Notes: a model not told the origin generated them from the letters alone. A stretch of DNA of 64,000 bases from MW101C3 sp943367595 (GCA_943367595.1 CALRJS020000017.1:1-64000), one strand, 5' to 3'. Counted from the stretch's first letter, positions 1-7,821 are shown. Numbers and translations: made by a program.

Positions 1-2
1 AT

Positions 3-140
3 CGCTACCTGGGTGCCTTCAATTACCGCTTCAACCGCCGCTTCAACTTGGCAACAATGACTGAGCGAGTGGTTCATGCCATCTGCAGCTGCGACGCTCG
101 GCCGGAACGCATCTTGAGGAGTGCGGAGCTAGCTACCTAA
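3..140 (+). pseudogene. IS1595-type transposase, C-terminal fragment cut by the window edge
   Basis: The frame from base 3 is open to the TAA at 138-140 and gives 45 residues. It begins R-Y-L-G-A-F-N-Y-R-F-N-R-R-F and ends in A-E-L-A-T. The aromatic/arginine motif YLxxFxxRFNRR is typical of the C-terminal end of IS1595 (ISXO2-like DDE) transposases. Whether the gene is intact to the left cannot be seen, so it may be a full element or a remnant. No terminal inverted repeat was recognised between its stop and the next gene at 153. It marks the edge of the only accessory-looking DNA in the window. Confidence 0.6.
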
Positions 141-152
141 TCAGGTCCCATC

Positions 153-620
153 ATGCAGCTTTTGCCGGGACGAGTCCGAAGATTTCTAGGATTTTCCAAG
201 GTGGTTACACTGAGGGGTAGATTTAGCGGGACAATTACGGGCGTGAGAGCAGGACTAATCGCCACTAAAGAGCTGGGATTCACTGGAGACACTATTGAGA
301 TTCGTCTCTCGCAGGTCGAGAATTACTTGCGAGAGTTTCAACGACGCTACGAGCGTGATGTTCGGTCTCTGCGAGACAGCACAAGCAGACTTGATCGCGA
401 CATCAATGAACAGGCGAGGCTTCTCGACGTCAAGGTCGCGCAAACCAAGGAAGCGATTGACATCCAGTTGAGAGAGTTAAATGTCCGCCCGAGGCGCGTC
501 ACGTGCCTGAATCTCTCGATCCTAATGCTGGGGATAGTCGTATCTACGCTAGTTCCCGAGATCACAAAATTGATTCTTTTTGCTAATGAGTTTCTTGGAA
601 GTATTCCAAGATTCTCCTGA
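153..620 (+). CDS. Hypothetical coiled-coil protein with a C-terminal membrane segment
   Basis: 155 aa with no family recognised. Residues about 50-110 are highly charged and heptad-like (many E, R, Q, D), suggesting a coiled coil. Residues about 117-150 are hydrophobic, fit one or two membrane passes, and end in IPRFS. Base composition is clearly more AT-rich than the core genes to the right and codon use differs (many AGA, ACT, TTT codons), so it was probably acquired horizontally together with the neighbouring transposase end. The ATG at 153 is the first in frame and lies 13 bases after the transposase stop. A tail-anchored scaffold or phage/defence accessory protein are both possible; neither is shown. 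Confidence 0.5.
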   Translation: MQLLPGRVRRFLGFSKVVTLRGRFSGTITGVRAGLIATKELGFTGDTIEIRLSQVENYLREFQRRYERDVRSLRDSTSRLDRDINEQARLLDVKVAQTKEAIDIQLRELNVRPRRVTCLNLSILMLGIVVSTLVPEITKLILFANEFLGSIPRFS

Positions 621-1002
621 ATCACATACACGGCAGCAGCCGCTGTTCGCGTCGCCGCGCACCAATCTGTGGACACTCAGCAAGCCTGCGGCCCTGCTTC
701 GGCTGGCATACAGCTACGCCCTGGATGCAGAGGATGCGATCGCTGGGACTGCATCGTGTAGTGCCGGCTGCCAGAATCAGACGCCATTGATCTGCACCTC
801 CTGGCCAGGGAGCAGGGGGTTCACTTTGGCCAAGCTGATCCGTTCAGCTGTGGAATGATTTTGCAAGCCGAACACTTGCAATATTTATCCACAGAAGCCA
901 CCTTGACAAACCAGGACTATCGGACAGGTATAATTCATTAAGAGGCACCGCTTTAGGTCGTGCAAAAAATACTATTTTTGCAACAAGCAGGACCCATTCC
1001 TG
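621..1002. other. Gene-poor AT-rich gap with orphan promoter and palindromes
   Basis: No convincing gene lies in these 380 bases. A 92-codon open frame (580-858, plus) overlaps the preceding gene and resembles no family. The right half is AT-rich and contains a promoter-like pair at 903-934, an AT palindrome at 961-982 and a GC hairpin at 986-1004, described separately. A HIP1 octamer (GCGATCGC) lies at 736-743. Confidence 0.4.
903..934 (+). promoter_or_regulatory. Consensus -35/-10 pair with no gene in front of it
   Basis: TTGACA at 903-908 and TATAAT at 929-934 both match the sigma-70 consensus 6/6, but the spacer is 20 bases, longer than the optimal 17. It points rightwards into the 3' end of the minus-strand gene at 1003-1710, so a transcript would be antisense to that gene or a small RNA containing the hairpins at 961-1004. 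Seen in sequence; function is inference. Confidence 0.4.
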
Positions 1003-1004
1003 CT
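961..1004 (-). terminator. Two adjacent palindromes at the 3' end of the RHH gene; putative terminator
   Basis: Bases 986-992 (AGCAGGA) pair perfectly with 998-1004 (TCCTGCT) around a 5-base loop, and the hairpin overlaps the TAG stop of the minus-strand gene at 1003. Immediately beyond it (961-982) is a near-perfect AT palindrome, TGCAAAAAAT-ACT-ATTTTTGCA. Read on the minus strand this is a GC hairpin followed by an A/T-rich stretch, compatible with termination, although there is no clean U-run directly after the GC stem. Confidence 0.35.
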
Positions 1005-1710
1005 AAAATAGGTGCAATTCGGCAGGATAATCACGAAGGCTAACAAACTGGATAGAATTCTCAATTACATCGACGCACTTGGCAACAACATCTCCCGCGA
1101 AAGGCCCTGAACCTTTAAGTGAGCGTACAATCTTGGTATAGATGTCCACTGCATTGACTGAATCATTGTACGCAGATGCATCTGTTCCCCTTACTCTAGA
1201 GTCATTCGGAGGCATAGCGCCAAGTTGTCGAAAGATTTCAGGAATAACAACCGGGGCATATTTTCCAGCTTGCAGCAAAGTCATAAGAAATTTCCTTTCT
1301 TGAAAGCCACCCCGCAAGTCATAGGGCTCTGGCATTGCCCATGCTGGGCTCCCATGCAGTATCTCGTCTTTGACTGCTTGATCTGACCATAAAACCGGTG
1401 AAAAATCAAGTTCTTGAATAACGTGAGCCAGCTTAGAGCTGTCATCCTCCCATCTTTCTGAACGTTCAAGGTTCTTAGATGACGAATGCAGTTTCTGTAA
1501 TTCAATTAGCAGTGTTTCAACCAGATCCTTTGGCGAATACAGTGCTTTTTCGTTCTCTTGCCTAACCCAAAGCTCAAGAATCGATGCAGCCAAGTTTCCA
1601 ACTGGGCGACCTTCTCGCTCTGCAGTCTCTCTAAGAGTCTCGTAAATCCCGTGAGCGAGAGTCACCGACACCCGCGGAGACCCCCCATCCTTTTTCTCGT
1701 CAACGGCCAT
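1003..1710 (-). CDS. Ribbon-helix-helix type protein of unknown function
   Basis: 235 aa from the ATG at 1710. The open frame extends to 1866, but this start is preferred because a TATACT box lies just upstream (1735-1740) and the residues before it look non-coding. Residues about 13-48 (R-V-S-V-T-L followed by two predicted helices ending near W) look like a CopG/Arc-type ribbon-helix-helix domain, which usually binds DNA as a dimer. Residues 50-235 have no recognised domain; they are helical and mixed-charge, much longer than in a typical antitoxin. The gene is AT-richer than its surroundings and sits beside transposase DNA, so horizontal acquisition is likely. No toxin gene is evident next to it. 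Confidence 0.55.
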   Translation of the reverse strand: MAVDEKKDGGSPRVSVTLAHGIYETLRETAEREGRPVGNLAASILELWVRQENEKALYSPKDLVETLLIELQKLHSSSKNLERSERWEDDSSKLAHVIQELDFSPVLWSDQAVKDEILHGSPAWAMPEPYDLRGGFQERKFLMTLLQAGKYAPVVIPEIFRQLGAMPPNDSRVRGTDASAYNDSVNAVDIYTKIVRSLKGSGPFAGDVVAKCVDVIENSIQFVSLRDYPAELHLF

Positions 1711-1734
1711 GCAAGGTGATGCGCTGATGTGCAC

Positions 1735-1740
1735 AGTATA
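1735..1740 (-). promoter_or_regulatory. Putative -10 box of the RHH gene
   Basis: On the minus strand these bases read TATACT (5/6 to TATAAT), about 25 bases before the ATG at 1710, implying a short leader. The -35 region is weak (TGGTTT near 1758-1763). It supports choosing the start at 1710. Confidence 0.3.
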
Positions 1741-1865
1741 CGCACGTTGAGGCGGAGAAACCACTTGGTCTGGTTGGCAGACCTTCAGGAGAGCTGGGAT
1801 GTGCCGCTGATCATGCGCAGATCCGCGCAGATCCGCTACAGTCCTGGAACGTTCGCGCCAGCCCA

Positions 1866-2264
1866 ATGGCCATGACCCCTCCCCCGCGCCTAATCAGACC
1901 TTTCAGTAGAGGCGATGATGGTGGTGATCAGGCTCTGAGGGCCCTCATCAAGACGCTGATCAACCTCGCCAATCAGGACGAAAGGCACTTCAGAAAGACC
2001 ATGGCCAGTCATGAGGCCATTGAGCAGACCGTGCGCTCGGAGGGTATGGGCACCCGCGAGGCACTCACGATTGGGTGGTCTTCACTACAGGATCATCAGC
2101 GCTTGATGGGTCGACGCATGGACGGCGGCCTAGCAGAGATCCTCCAGCAACTGGAAGACATCAAATCCACCATGAACGCCATGGCATCTGTGCAGGCGTA
2201 CCACGCTCGCTTCGACCCACGGGACTACGAGCAGGACGAGGAAGGGGTTGACGGGCTGGACTAA
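1866..2264 (+). CDS. Hypothetical helical protein
   Basis: 132 aa, no family recognised. The sequence is mostly predicted helix (residues 20-110, many Q, E, L, M) with an acidic C-terminus (D-Y-E-Q-D-E-E-G-V-D). An ATG-GCC-ATG start gives two possible initiation codons six bases apart. Divergent from the RHH gene. Composition is intermediate between the AT-rich island and the GC-rich core. No signal peptide or membrane segment. It could be a real small protein or a long chance frame. Confidence 0.45.
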   Translation: MAMTPPPRLIRPFSRGDDGGDQALRALIKTLINLANQDERHFRKTMASHEAIEQTVRSEGMGTREALTIGWSSLQDHQRLMGRRMDGGLAEILQQLEDIKSTMNAMASVQAYHARFDPRDYEQDEEGVDGLD

Positions 2265-2286
2265 GTCCGCCCCGGCAGGCCCGCTG

Positions 2287-3156
2287 TCATCCGTTAGGCG
2301 GCTGGGCGCTGGAGCGGAAGCGGAGGTCGTCAGCAAAGAGCACCCCACCATGAGGCGGAAGGGAAGGAAGGACGACGGTGGCCCGGTCGTTTCTGTAGAG
2401 GCTTACGTAAACGATCAGGCCAAGCACCACGAATACGAACTGCGCCGCAACCGAGGCCAGCGACAGCCACGGGTAGGCATAGCCACCGGCCAGGAACGTC
2501 GAGATGTCCCACAGACCATGGGCCACCATCGCTGGCCAGAGCAGGCCCGTGTACCGGCGGAACACATAGAGAAGGATGCCGCTCAGGGCTGCCAGGACCA
2601 CCTGGATCGCACCGATCCATCCCATCCCCATGAACATGTTGGGGAGATGGAACAGGCCGAAGCAGACGCCCGTCCAGATCGCGGCGGTGGCTTCCGAGCG
2701 GCCCCCCTGGCGCAGGCAGCGCAGGAAGAGGCCGCGGAACAGCAACTCCTCAGCGAAGCCCACGCCGACGCCTGCGGCGAGGATGGCCAGGAGCAGGGCC
2801 GGCGGCACCGCGCTCCACTGGATGCCCACCAGGCGGAAGGCGATCATCGCCATCCAGGCCAGCATTGACAGCTTCATCAGGCCGGTGCAGCGCAGTCGCA
2901 CGGGATCCCGCCAGACATGGTCCCAACGGCACCAGCAGGTGAAGGCCAGCAGCGCCAGGCCGCCCAGGCTGAGGGGGACAACCGCCGTGGCGAAGGCATT
3001 GCCCGCCGTTTTGAACCAGTCCGTGTAGGGGATGCCGGTGCGGTACTGCAGGACTCCGGCCAGGGCGCTGTAGGCGAGCCAGAGCACAATCCCCAGACGA
3101 ATCGACGGACGGACACGCGGAGCAAGAGCGCCCTCCGCTGCGGTGGTCTTGATCAA
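2287..3156 (-). CDS. CPBP family intramembrane glutamic endopeptidase
   Basis: 289 aa with about seven hydrophobic segments. It carries the CPBP/ABI (CAAX-like) signature: E136-E137-x-x-x-R141 in segment G-F-A-E-E-L-L-F-R-G, a F-x-x-x-H motif ending at H170 (followed by LPN), and H213-x-x-x-D217 (H-G-L-W-D). In the family these residues form the catalytic site of a membrane-embedded protease; many bacterial members process prenylated or peptide substrates or confer self-immunity. No bacteriocin gene is adjacent, so the substrate is unknown. ATG start at 3156. Its 5' end faces the divergent secreted protein at 3274. Confidence 0.85.
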   Translation of the reverse strand: MIKTTAAEGALAPRVRPSIRLGIVLWLAYSALAGVLQYRTGIPYTDWFKTAGNAFATAVVPLSLGGLALLAFTCWCRWDHVWRDPVRLRCTGLMKLSMLAWMAMIAFRLVGIQWSAVPPALLLAILAAGVGVGFAEELLFRGLFLRCLRQGGRSEATAAIWTGVCFGLFHLPNMFMGMGWIGAIQVVLAALSGILLYVFRRYTGLLWPAMVAHGLWDISTFLAGGYAYPWLSLASVAAQFVFVVLGLIVYVSLYRNDRATVVLPSLPPHGGVLFADDLRFRSSAQPPNG

Positions 3157-3273
3157 GGCGCGACACCTCCCAGGGCTTTGCTAGCGACCCAAGGGTGCAC
3201 TGTCACCCCAATCCGTCCAGCACGGACACGGAAGGCCGCAATGGGTACATTCGGAGCAGTGCCAACCCTGCCG

Positions 3274-3843
3274 ATGCGACGACTCCCGATCCTTGCCGCT
3301 TCCCTTCTGAGTCTGGCGTCCTTGGCGGTGCCGATTCCGGCGCTGGCCGACACCGTGCAGGCCCGCTGCGATGTCTTCCCCGCCGGGGAGGACAAGGCCA
3401 CCTCATCGGGGCTGTGCACCTTCTCGCAGCGGCAGGGATTCGTCAGCATCCAGCTCAAAGGCGGCCAGAGGATCGAGCTCAAGCCCAACGAGAGCACCCC
3501 CAATGCCTACTTTGATGGGCGCGGGGAACCGGCCAGGCGGGAGATCCTGGAGCCCAACCGCGGCCAGGTATACCGGCTGGAGAACCAGTCGATCTTCGTC
3601 TTCTGGGATCCCGCTCCCTACGGCAAGGAAGCCAGCAGCACCACGACCACCACGCCAGCGGAAAAGCCGCCGGAAATCGTCAAGTTGCTGCTGGGCATCC
3701 ACCAGGTGAAGTTCGAAGGCGCCTGCCGGGTCAACTTCAACAAGGCCGGCAAATACTTCAGCAAGACCTCCGCCTGCACCCCGGCCCAGGTAAGCGTGGC
3801 GGAGGACGCCATCCAGCGCTACTTCCGGGAACAGGGCCTCTAG
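3274..3843 (+). CDS. Secreted hypothetical protein with two probable disulfides
   Basis: 189 aa from the ATG at 3274; an in-frame ATG at 3241 would add 11 residues. Residues 1-27 form a clear Sec signal peptide (M-R-R-L-P, a hydrophobic core, then A-L-A-D). The mature part has four cysteines (in R-C-D-V, G-L-C-T-F, G-A-C-R-V and S-A-C-T-P), a Thr-rich patch near the middle and charged ends, fitting a small periplasmic domain. No enzyme motif was seen. It ends 20 bases before the stop of the convergent secreted protein at 3864-4322, which has a similar character; the two may both belong to the periplasmic proteome, but a functional link is only inference. Confidence 0.65.
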   Translation: MRRLPILAASLLSLASLAVPIPALADTVQARCDVFPAGEDKATSSGLCTFSQRQGFVSIQLKGGQRIELKPNESTPNAYFDGRGEPARREILEPNRGQVYRLENQSIFVFWDPAPYGKEASSTTTTTPAEKPPEIVKLLLGIHQVKFEGACRVNFNKAGKYFSKTSACTPAQVSVAEDAIQRYFREQGL

Positions 3844-3863
3844 GGCCCTGCCCTGAGGGCGGA

Positions 3864-4322
3864 TCACTGCCGACGAATGGGGCCGGTCGTCTTGGCGTCG
3901 GCATCAAACCAGCTGCTCTCGTTGGTGATACGCGGGTCGCCCTGAATCGTGTAGGTGATGAAGCCGGACTTGAATACCAGCGCGCCATCGGAGAGTTTGC
4001 TGGCCACGGACTTGCCGTTCACCACTACCTTGTTCTTGCCATCGATACGGATGGTGGAGACGGTGCGGCCGTCCACATTCCTGGCCACCCACTGGCCGGC
4101 ATAGGGGGACACGGCCGCGCCTGCGGTGCCGAATCCAGCCTTGGCGTTCTGCTCCCTGGTCTTGTTGATGTCACAGCCCTGCAGCTCGGTGACCTGGGTG
4201 CAGCCGGACTTCTCCAGCTTCCTGGCATAGGCAGGATCGATCGCATGGGAGGCGAGCGGCAAGGACAGGCCGATCGCAGCGGCAGCGGCGGCTGTGGCGA
4301 CGAAGGTTTTCCCTGGTTTCAT
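3864..4322 (-). CDS. Secreted hypothetical protein
   Basis: 152 aa from the ATG at 4322 (M-K-P-G-K-T); a 10-residue longer frame exists but the signal peptide begins here. Residues 1-27 are a Sec signal with an alanine-rich core ending A-S-H-A. The mature protein starts with a Cys pair (S-G-C-T-Q and Q-G-C-D) and then a compact, probably beta-rich region with N-G-K-S and S-W-F-D-A-D segments. No known domain. Single gene, convergent with 3274-3843. Confidence 0.65.
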   Translation of the reverse strand: MKPGKTFVATAAAAAAIGLSLPLASHAIDPAYARKLEKSGCTQVTELQGCDINKTREQNAKAGFGTAGAAVSPYAGQWVARNVDGRTVSTIRIDGKNKVVVNGKSVASKLSDGALVFKSGFITYTIQGDPRITNESSWFDADAKTTGPIRRQ

Positions 4323-4406
4323 GCTGGAGACTCCTGCGGGTGGCTGCAGCACTTTGCCATTCGAAGGCAGGGGCTGTGCCTCGGGGATTGGCTGGAACTC
4401 TGAGGC

Positions 4407-4628
4407 TCAGCTGTACCTGGCCGTGCTGCGGGACTCGCTGTTGGCCAATGCATCGATATCAGCCTCCTCAGGCTCCCTGACGCGCCTCTGCCACGCCCTC
4501 TTTACAACCTGCCGCTGCTCAGGGGTCAGGAACGGCTGGCGCCGGCGGTGAGGTGGGAACAGCTCATTGGCGAGGGCCTGCAGTTCGAACCAGAAGTCGC
4601 CGGTCATGGCCTTGGCCAGCTCAGGCAT
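4407..4628 (-). CDS. Small hypothetical protein
   Basis: 73 aa, ATG at 4628. Residues 1-25 look like one amphipathic helix (M-P-E-L-A-K-A-M-T-G-D-F-W-F). A basic patch R-R-R-Q follows, then a second helix containing L-T-P-E-Q-R-Q-V-V-K-R-A-W. The tail is acidic, then polar. The composition resembles small cyanobacterial regulators or adaptor proteins but no family is recognised. It may be a genuine small gene or a chance frame. Confidence 0.4.
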   Translation of the reverse strand: MPELAKAMTGDFWFELQALANELFPPHRRRQPFLTPEQRQVVKRAWQRRVREPEEADIDALANSESRSTARYS

Positions 4629-5108
4629 GAACTCGGGCTCCGCAGACTGTGGGCAAGTGCTGGTGCCGGTGGCTGCTGACTCAGCAGATGCAGCAGGTCA
4701 GCTGGGCTGATGGCGAACTGTGGGGCGATCAGCCCGTCGGTGGTGCCAACGGTGCCGCTGACCGGGCTGCCTCGTCTGGTGCCCATCAGCTGCGAGCCAC
4801 CGATCCAGGGAGGGGCCGCTGCCATCCGGCCCAGGCGGTGCACTCAGCCTTTGCGGCGGCAATGGGTTTGGCGGTGGCCTGAGCGGGATTGAGGGGGCCG
4901 CTGTGGCCCAGCGTCACGCCTCCTTGGGGCAGCGGTCCGGTGAGCACGGGGGAGGGTATGGCTGGCTACTTGCGCTTCATGCTCACCACCCGGGCTCAGG
5001 CAGAGCGCCCTTGAGGACCGGGAGCACCCAACCCTGCATGACCGCCGTGCCGATGGAATTTCCAGTGCTGCCCTGGCTCAGTAGCTGCTCCATCCCCCAG
5101 GCAGCTGG
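4629..5108. other. 480-base gap without a supported gene
   Basis: Short open frames occur on both strands, but none has a start context, signal peptide or recognisable motif. It may hold decayed coding sequence; nothing definite is seen. Confidence 0.4.
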
Positions 5109-5561
5109 TCATTCCCCCAGGAGATGGAGGCTCAGCTCACGGCAGCTGCCGGCGGCGCGGTGCTCCCAGAGGTAGACCGCCTGCCAGGTGCCGAGCATCA
5201 GGCGGCCCTGCTCGAACGGCAGCGACAAGGTGCTGGCGGTGAGCGCCGTGCGCACATGGGCCGGCATGTCGTCGGGGCCTTCGTCGTCGTGCACCCAGGG
5301 CCGCAGCCGGCCTTGCCCGCTCAATGGCCGCACCCCTTCCTGGGGCACCAGCGCCTGTAGAAACGCCGCCAGATCCCGCAGCACACGGGGATCGGCGTTT
5401 TCGTTGATCGTCAGGCTGCAGCTGGTATGCCGCAGCAACACGTTGAGAACGCCCTGGCGCAGTCCGGAGACCGCCACGCAGGTAGCCAGCTGAGATGTCA
5501 GGTCGGTGAAGCCCTCACCATCGGTGAAAACTCGCAGTTGAGACAAGCTTTGACGGAGCAT
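5109..5561 (-). CDS. yjbQ: YjbQ/UPF0047 family protein
   Basis: 150 aa, the usual length for this family. The conserved features are present: an N-terminal F-T-D-L-T segment, the L-L-R-H-T-S-C-S-L-T-I-N-E-N-A-D-P core (H, S/T and D cluster), M-P-A-H-V-R-T-A-L-T and G-T-W-Q-A-V-Y-L-W-E-H-R near the C-terminus. Family members have been reported to have weak thiamine-phosphate synthase activity and to bind a metal through the conserved histidines; the physiological role remains unclear. Divergent from the small secreted protein at 5635. Confidence 0.88.
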   Translation of the reverse strand: MLRQSLSQLRVFTDGEGFTDLTSQLATCVAVSGLRQGVLNVLLRHTSCSLTINENADPRVLRDLAAFLQALVPQEGVRPLSGQGRLRPWVHDDEGPDDMPAHVRTALTASTLSLPFEQGRLMLGTWQAVYLWEHRAAGSCRELSLHLLGE

Positions 5562-5634
5562 GGGAAATCAGGTCGGGCGGTCATGGTTGGGTCATCTTTA
5601 GTCCCTAAGGTTGCGCCATCACAACGGATTTCCA

Positions 5635-5916
5635 ATGGCTTCCCTCCCCCTGGCTCCATGGCGCGCGGCACAGCTCCCAATCGTCCTGATGGCGCTGCTC
5701 ATGGTTCCTCTGGCGGGTGGGGCGCTGGCTGAAGGGGCGGTTGCACAGCAGGTGATTCCGAAACGGGAAGGAATGTGCCCGCTCGGCTATGTCGACACCT
5801 TCAATGGCAAGTGCAGCACTCTCGGTGTCACCTCTTACACCGTGAGTCCGCGGGATGGAGAAGCCTGTCCGTCGGGCTGGATGAACATCGGTGGCGGCTA
5901 TTGCCGCAAGAAGTGA
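5635..5916 (+). CDS. Small secreted cysteine-containing protein
   Basis: 93 aa from the ATG at 5635 (a further ATG at 5611 would add 8 residues). Residues 1-33 are a signal peptide with a strong hydrophobic core (I-V-L-M-A-L-L-M-V-P-L-A) and cleavage near A-L-A-E. The mature 55 residues have four cysteines in two similar halves: M-C-P-L-G-Y...G-K-C-S and A-C-P-S-G-W...G-Y-C-R. This suggests an internal duplication of a short C-P-x-G-[YW] unit with two disulfides. No function known. Confidence 0.6.
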   Translation: MASLPLAPWRAAQLPIVLMALLMVPLAGGALAEGAVAQQVIPKREGMCPLGYVDTFNGKCSTLGVTSYTVSPRDGEACPSGWMNIGGGYCRKK

Positions 5917-6648
5917 TCACTGAGGCTCAGCGCATGGTTCTGCTCCCATCTGCCAGCGCACCAGGCCGCTGGTCACGGCGATCAGGGCCGCATGGCTGCG
6001 GTCACGGGCGCCGAGCTTGCGGCGAATCGCCTTCATGTGGGTGCGCACCGTTTCCACCGAAACAAACAGCTTGGCAGCAATCTCCGCATTGCCGCACCCT
6101 TGCACCAACTTGCAGAGCACATCGCGTTCGCGGGCGGTGAGCGGCGCCTTGTCGTCGTCCATGGAGCTGGAGCTGCCCTGCCGCATCACCGCCAGCAGCG
6201 GGGCATCCATGTAGATGCCACCATCGAGAATCGCCTTTAGCGCGGTGTTGACGTGGCCCGTGCCCACCAGACGCTCCAGGCAGATGCCATCGCTGCCGCA
6301 GGCCAGCGCCTCCTGCAGCACATCCGGTGTTTCGTGCTCCAACAACAGCAGGCAGGGCAGGCGGGGATACCGTTCCTTCAAGGTGCGAATGAAGGCCATG
6401 CCCGTGGTGCCTCCCTCAAGGGATTCGCTCACCAGCACAAGATCGGGCACCCGCTGCTGAAGGTGATTCAGACCCGCCTCTGCGGTGGTGGCGGCATCCA
6501 TCGAGCAGAGCACATTCTGCAGAAGCATGTGGATGTGGCCGATCATCATGCGCCTCGCGCTCACGCAAAGCAGGGCGCGACCGCTAAGCAACCCGCAGGT
6601 CGCTTGAAAACGCTCCAGGTTGCCTTGAAATAGCGGGTTGAGATCCAT
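5917..6648 (-). CDS. LuxR/NarL-type regulator with a degenerate receiver domain
   Basis: 243 aa from the ATG at 6648. Residues about 25-145 have receiver-like spacing, but the site of the usual phosphoacceptor Asp reads L-V-L-V-S-E-S-L-E, so it is probably not phosphorylated in the standard way. Residues 168-225 are a GerE/LuxR helix-turn-helix (L-T-A-R-E-R-D-V-L, then N-A-E-I-A-A-K-L, then T-V-R-T-H-M). The family binds promoters as a dimer. No histidine kinase gene is adjacent. It is followed by about 635 bases without another gene upstream of its start. Confidence 0.8.
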   Translation of the reverse strand: MDLNPLFQGNLERFQATCGLLSGRALLCVSARRMMIGHIHMLLQNVLCSMDAATTAEAGLNHLQQRVPDLVLVSESLEGGTTGMAFIRTLKERYPRLPCLLLLEHETPDVLQEALACGSDGICLERLVGTGHVNTALKAILDGGIYMDAPLLAVMRQGSSSSMDDDKAPLTARERDVLCKLVQGCGNAEIAAKLFVSVETVRTHMKAIRRKLGARDRSHAALIAVTSGLVRWQMGAEPCAEPQ

Positions 6649-7283
6649 CAGGCTGCAGCAGAGTCGGCCGAGGGCCGTAGAGGGAGCGCCCGTAGAAAAA
6701 GAGACTGAAATGGCACCGCCGCATGGGGCCGGTCCATCAATGGCAACAGCGAGTTGGGGAGTGCAGGTGCACGGCCGCGCAAGGACGTTGAAGACGAAGT
6801 CGTGTGAGAGTAGCCGTTTCCGAAGCCGCTGACAGATGATTGGCGAGGGAAGCGCCTCGCCTGCGGACATCTTGCAGCTGTGCATACACGCTGGCAGAAC
6901 GGGATCAGTGCCAGTCTTTCTCAATTTCTGCGCCAACTAACGCAAGCCCAGCCACCACAAACCCAGGCCAGACCTTTCAGGAACCACAACCCCGGCAAGC
7001 TCGCTGCCGACGTGCGGCCCCCCAGCTTTGGCGGGTCCAGGCTCAGCCCAAACGCTCGGCAGGAAGCCCAGGAACGAAGCCCAGGGAGAAAACTCAATGG
7101 CAAAGCTCAGGGGCGAACCCAGTCGCCTGGCACAGGCATGGTCCCCTCGCCCGAGAAGTCTGTTCGAATCCCTCAAGCTCAGCGGATCATCGCGGCCCTC
7201 GGCGACCCCGGGGTGGTCAGGCTGACGTGCCTGGTTCCAGTGACCGCGCTGCAGCGGATGCACGTGACCGCGGTGCGGAGGAT
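6649..7283. other. 635-base gap between a LuxR-type regulator and DUF2721
   Basis: No convincing gene. A 136-codon plus-strand frame (6880-7290) is rich in P, Q, R and lacks any motif. The segment 7028-7130 contains loosely repeated words (for example GAAGCCCAGG twice, near 7070 and 7083). A GTTCGAATCCC string near 7162 resembles a tRNA T-loop, but no tRNA fold could be built around it. Confidence 0.4.
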
Positions 7284-7760
7284 TCAGTAGTACCGCTTCG
7301 GGTTCTGGGAAATCGCCAGCTGCACTTCCTGCAGAAACAGCACCAGCCCCACGATCAACATCAGCATCGCCAGCACGAAGGCAGGCACCAGGATCGCCGC
7401 CAGATCCAGCACCGCCACCGCGCTCACGAACATCACCGCCACCACCGCGGCAATCAGCAGGGCCGTGAAGGTGACGCAGAGGATGGCGCGGTTGATCAGG
7501 AACATGCGCTTCTTCTGCACCACCAGGGCCGTGCGCAGGCGGCGCGCCTCCAGGGTTGTGCCCCGATCGAGGGCCTCCTGCAACAGGCGGGTGCGGTCGA
7601 CGATCCGCGCCAACCGCTGGGTGAACATGCTCAGCAGGCCGGTAATCCCCGTGAGCAGGAACACAGGCGCCACCGACAGCTGAATGGCATGGGAGAGCTT
7701 GGCGACCGCTGCGGTGCTTTCCGTGCCGGCCGCGAGCACGAGGATGTCCGGGGCCGTCAT
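7284..7760 (-). CDS. DUF2721 membrane protein
   Basis: 158 aa from the ATG at 7760. Three hydrophobic segments are seen: about residues 24-46 (ending in G-I-T-G-L-L-S-M-F) and two long ones between 95 and 150. The cytosolic part between them has the family features R-I-V-D-R-T-R-L-L and K-K-R-M-x-L-I-N-R-A-I. Ends S-Q-N-P-K-R-Y-Y. DUF2721 proteins are common in cyanobacteria and have no assigned function. Divergent from the OsmC gene with 61 bases between the starts. Confidence 0.8.
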   Translation of the reverse strand: MTAPDILVLAAGTESTAAVAKLSHAIQLSVAPVFLLTGITGLLSMFTQRLARIVDRTRLLQEALDRGTTLEARRLRTALVVQKKRMFLINRAILCVTFTALLIAAVVAVMFVSAVAVLDLAAILVPAFVLAMLMLIVGLVLFLQEVQLAISQNPKRYY

Positions 7761-7821
7761 CGCATTCCGCCAGAGGACTCCGCTGCCATTCTCAGGGGCA
7801 GACACGAACGGCCTCGCCGCG

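Noticed and set aside
580..858. 92-codon plus-strand frame after the coiled-coil gene
   Set aside because: It overlaps the preceding gene, lacks a ribosome site and any recognisable motif, and its composition is mixed.
4604..5175. Several short open frames on both strands
   Set aside because: They overlap each other, contain no family motifs and are expected by chance at this GC content.
7110..7200. Possible tRNA or tmRNA T-loop (GTTCGAATCCC)
   Set aside because: The flanking bases do not form a T-stem, no acceptor or anticodon arm could be drawn, and there is no CCA end nearby.
6880..7290. 136-codon plus-strand frame
   Set aside because: Very P/Q/R-rich, no start context, and it runs into the 3' end of DUF2721 in antisense.
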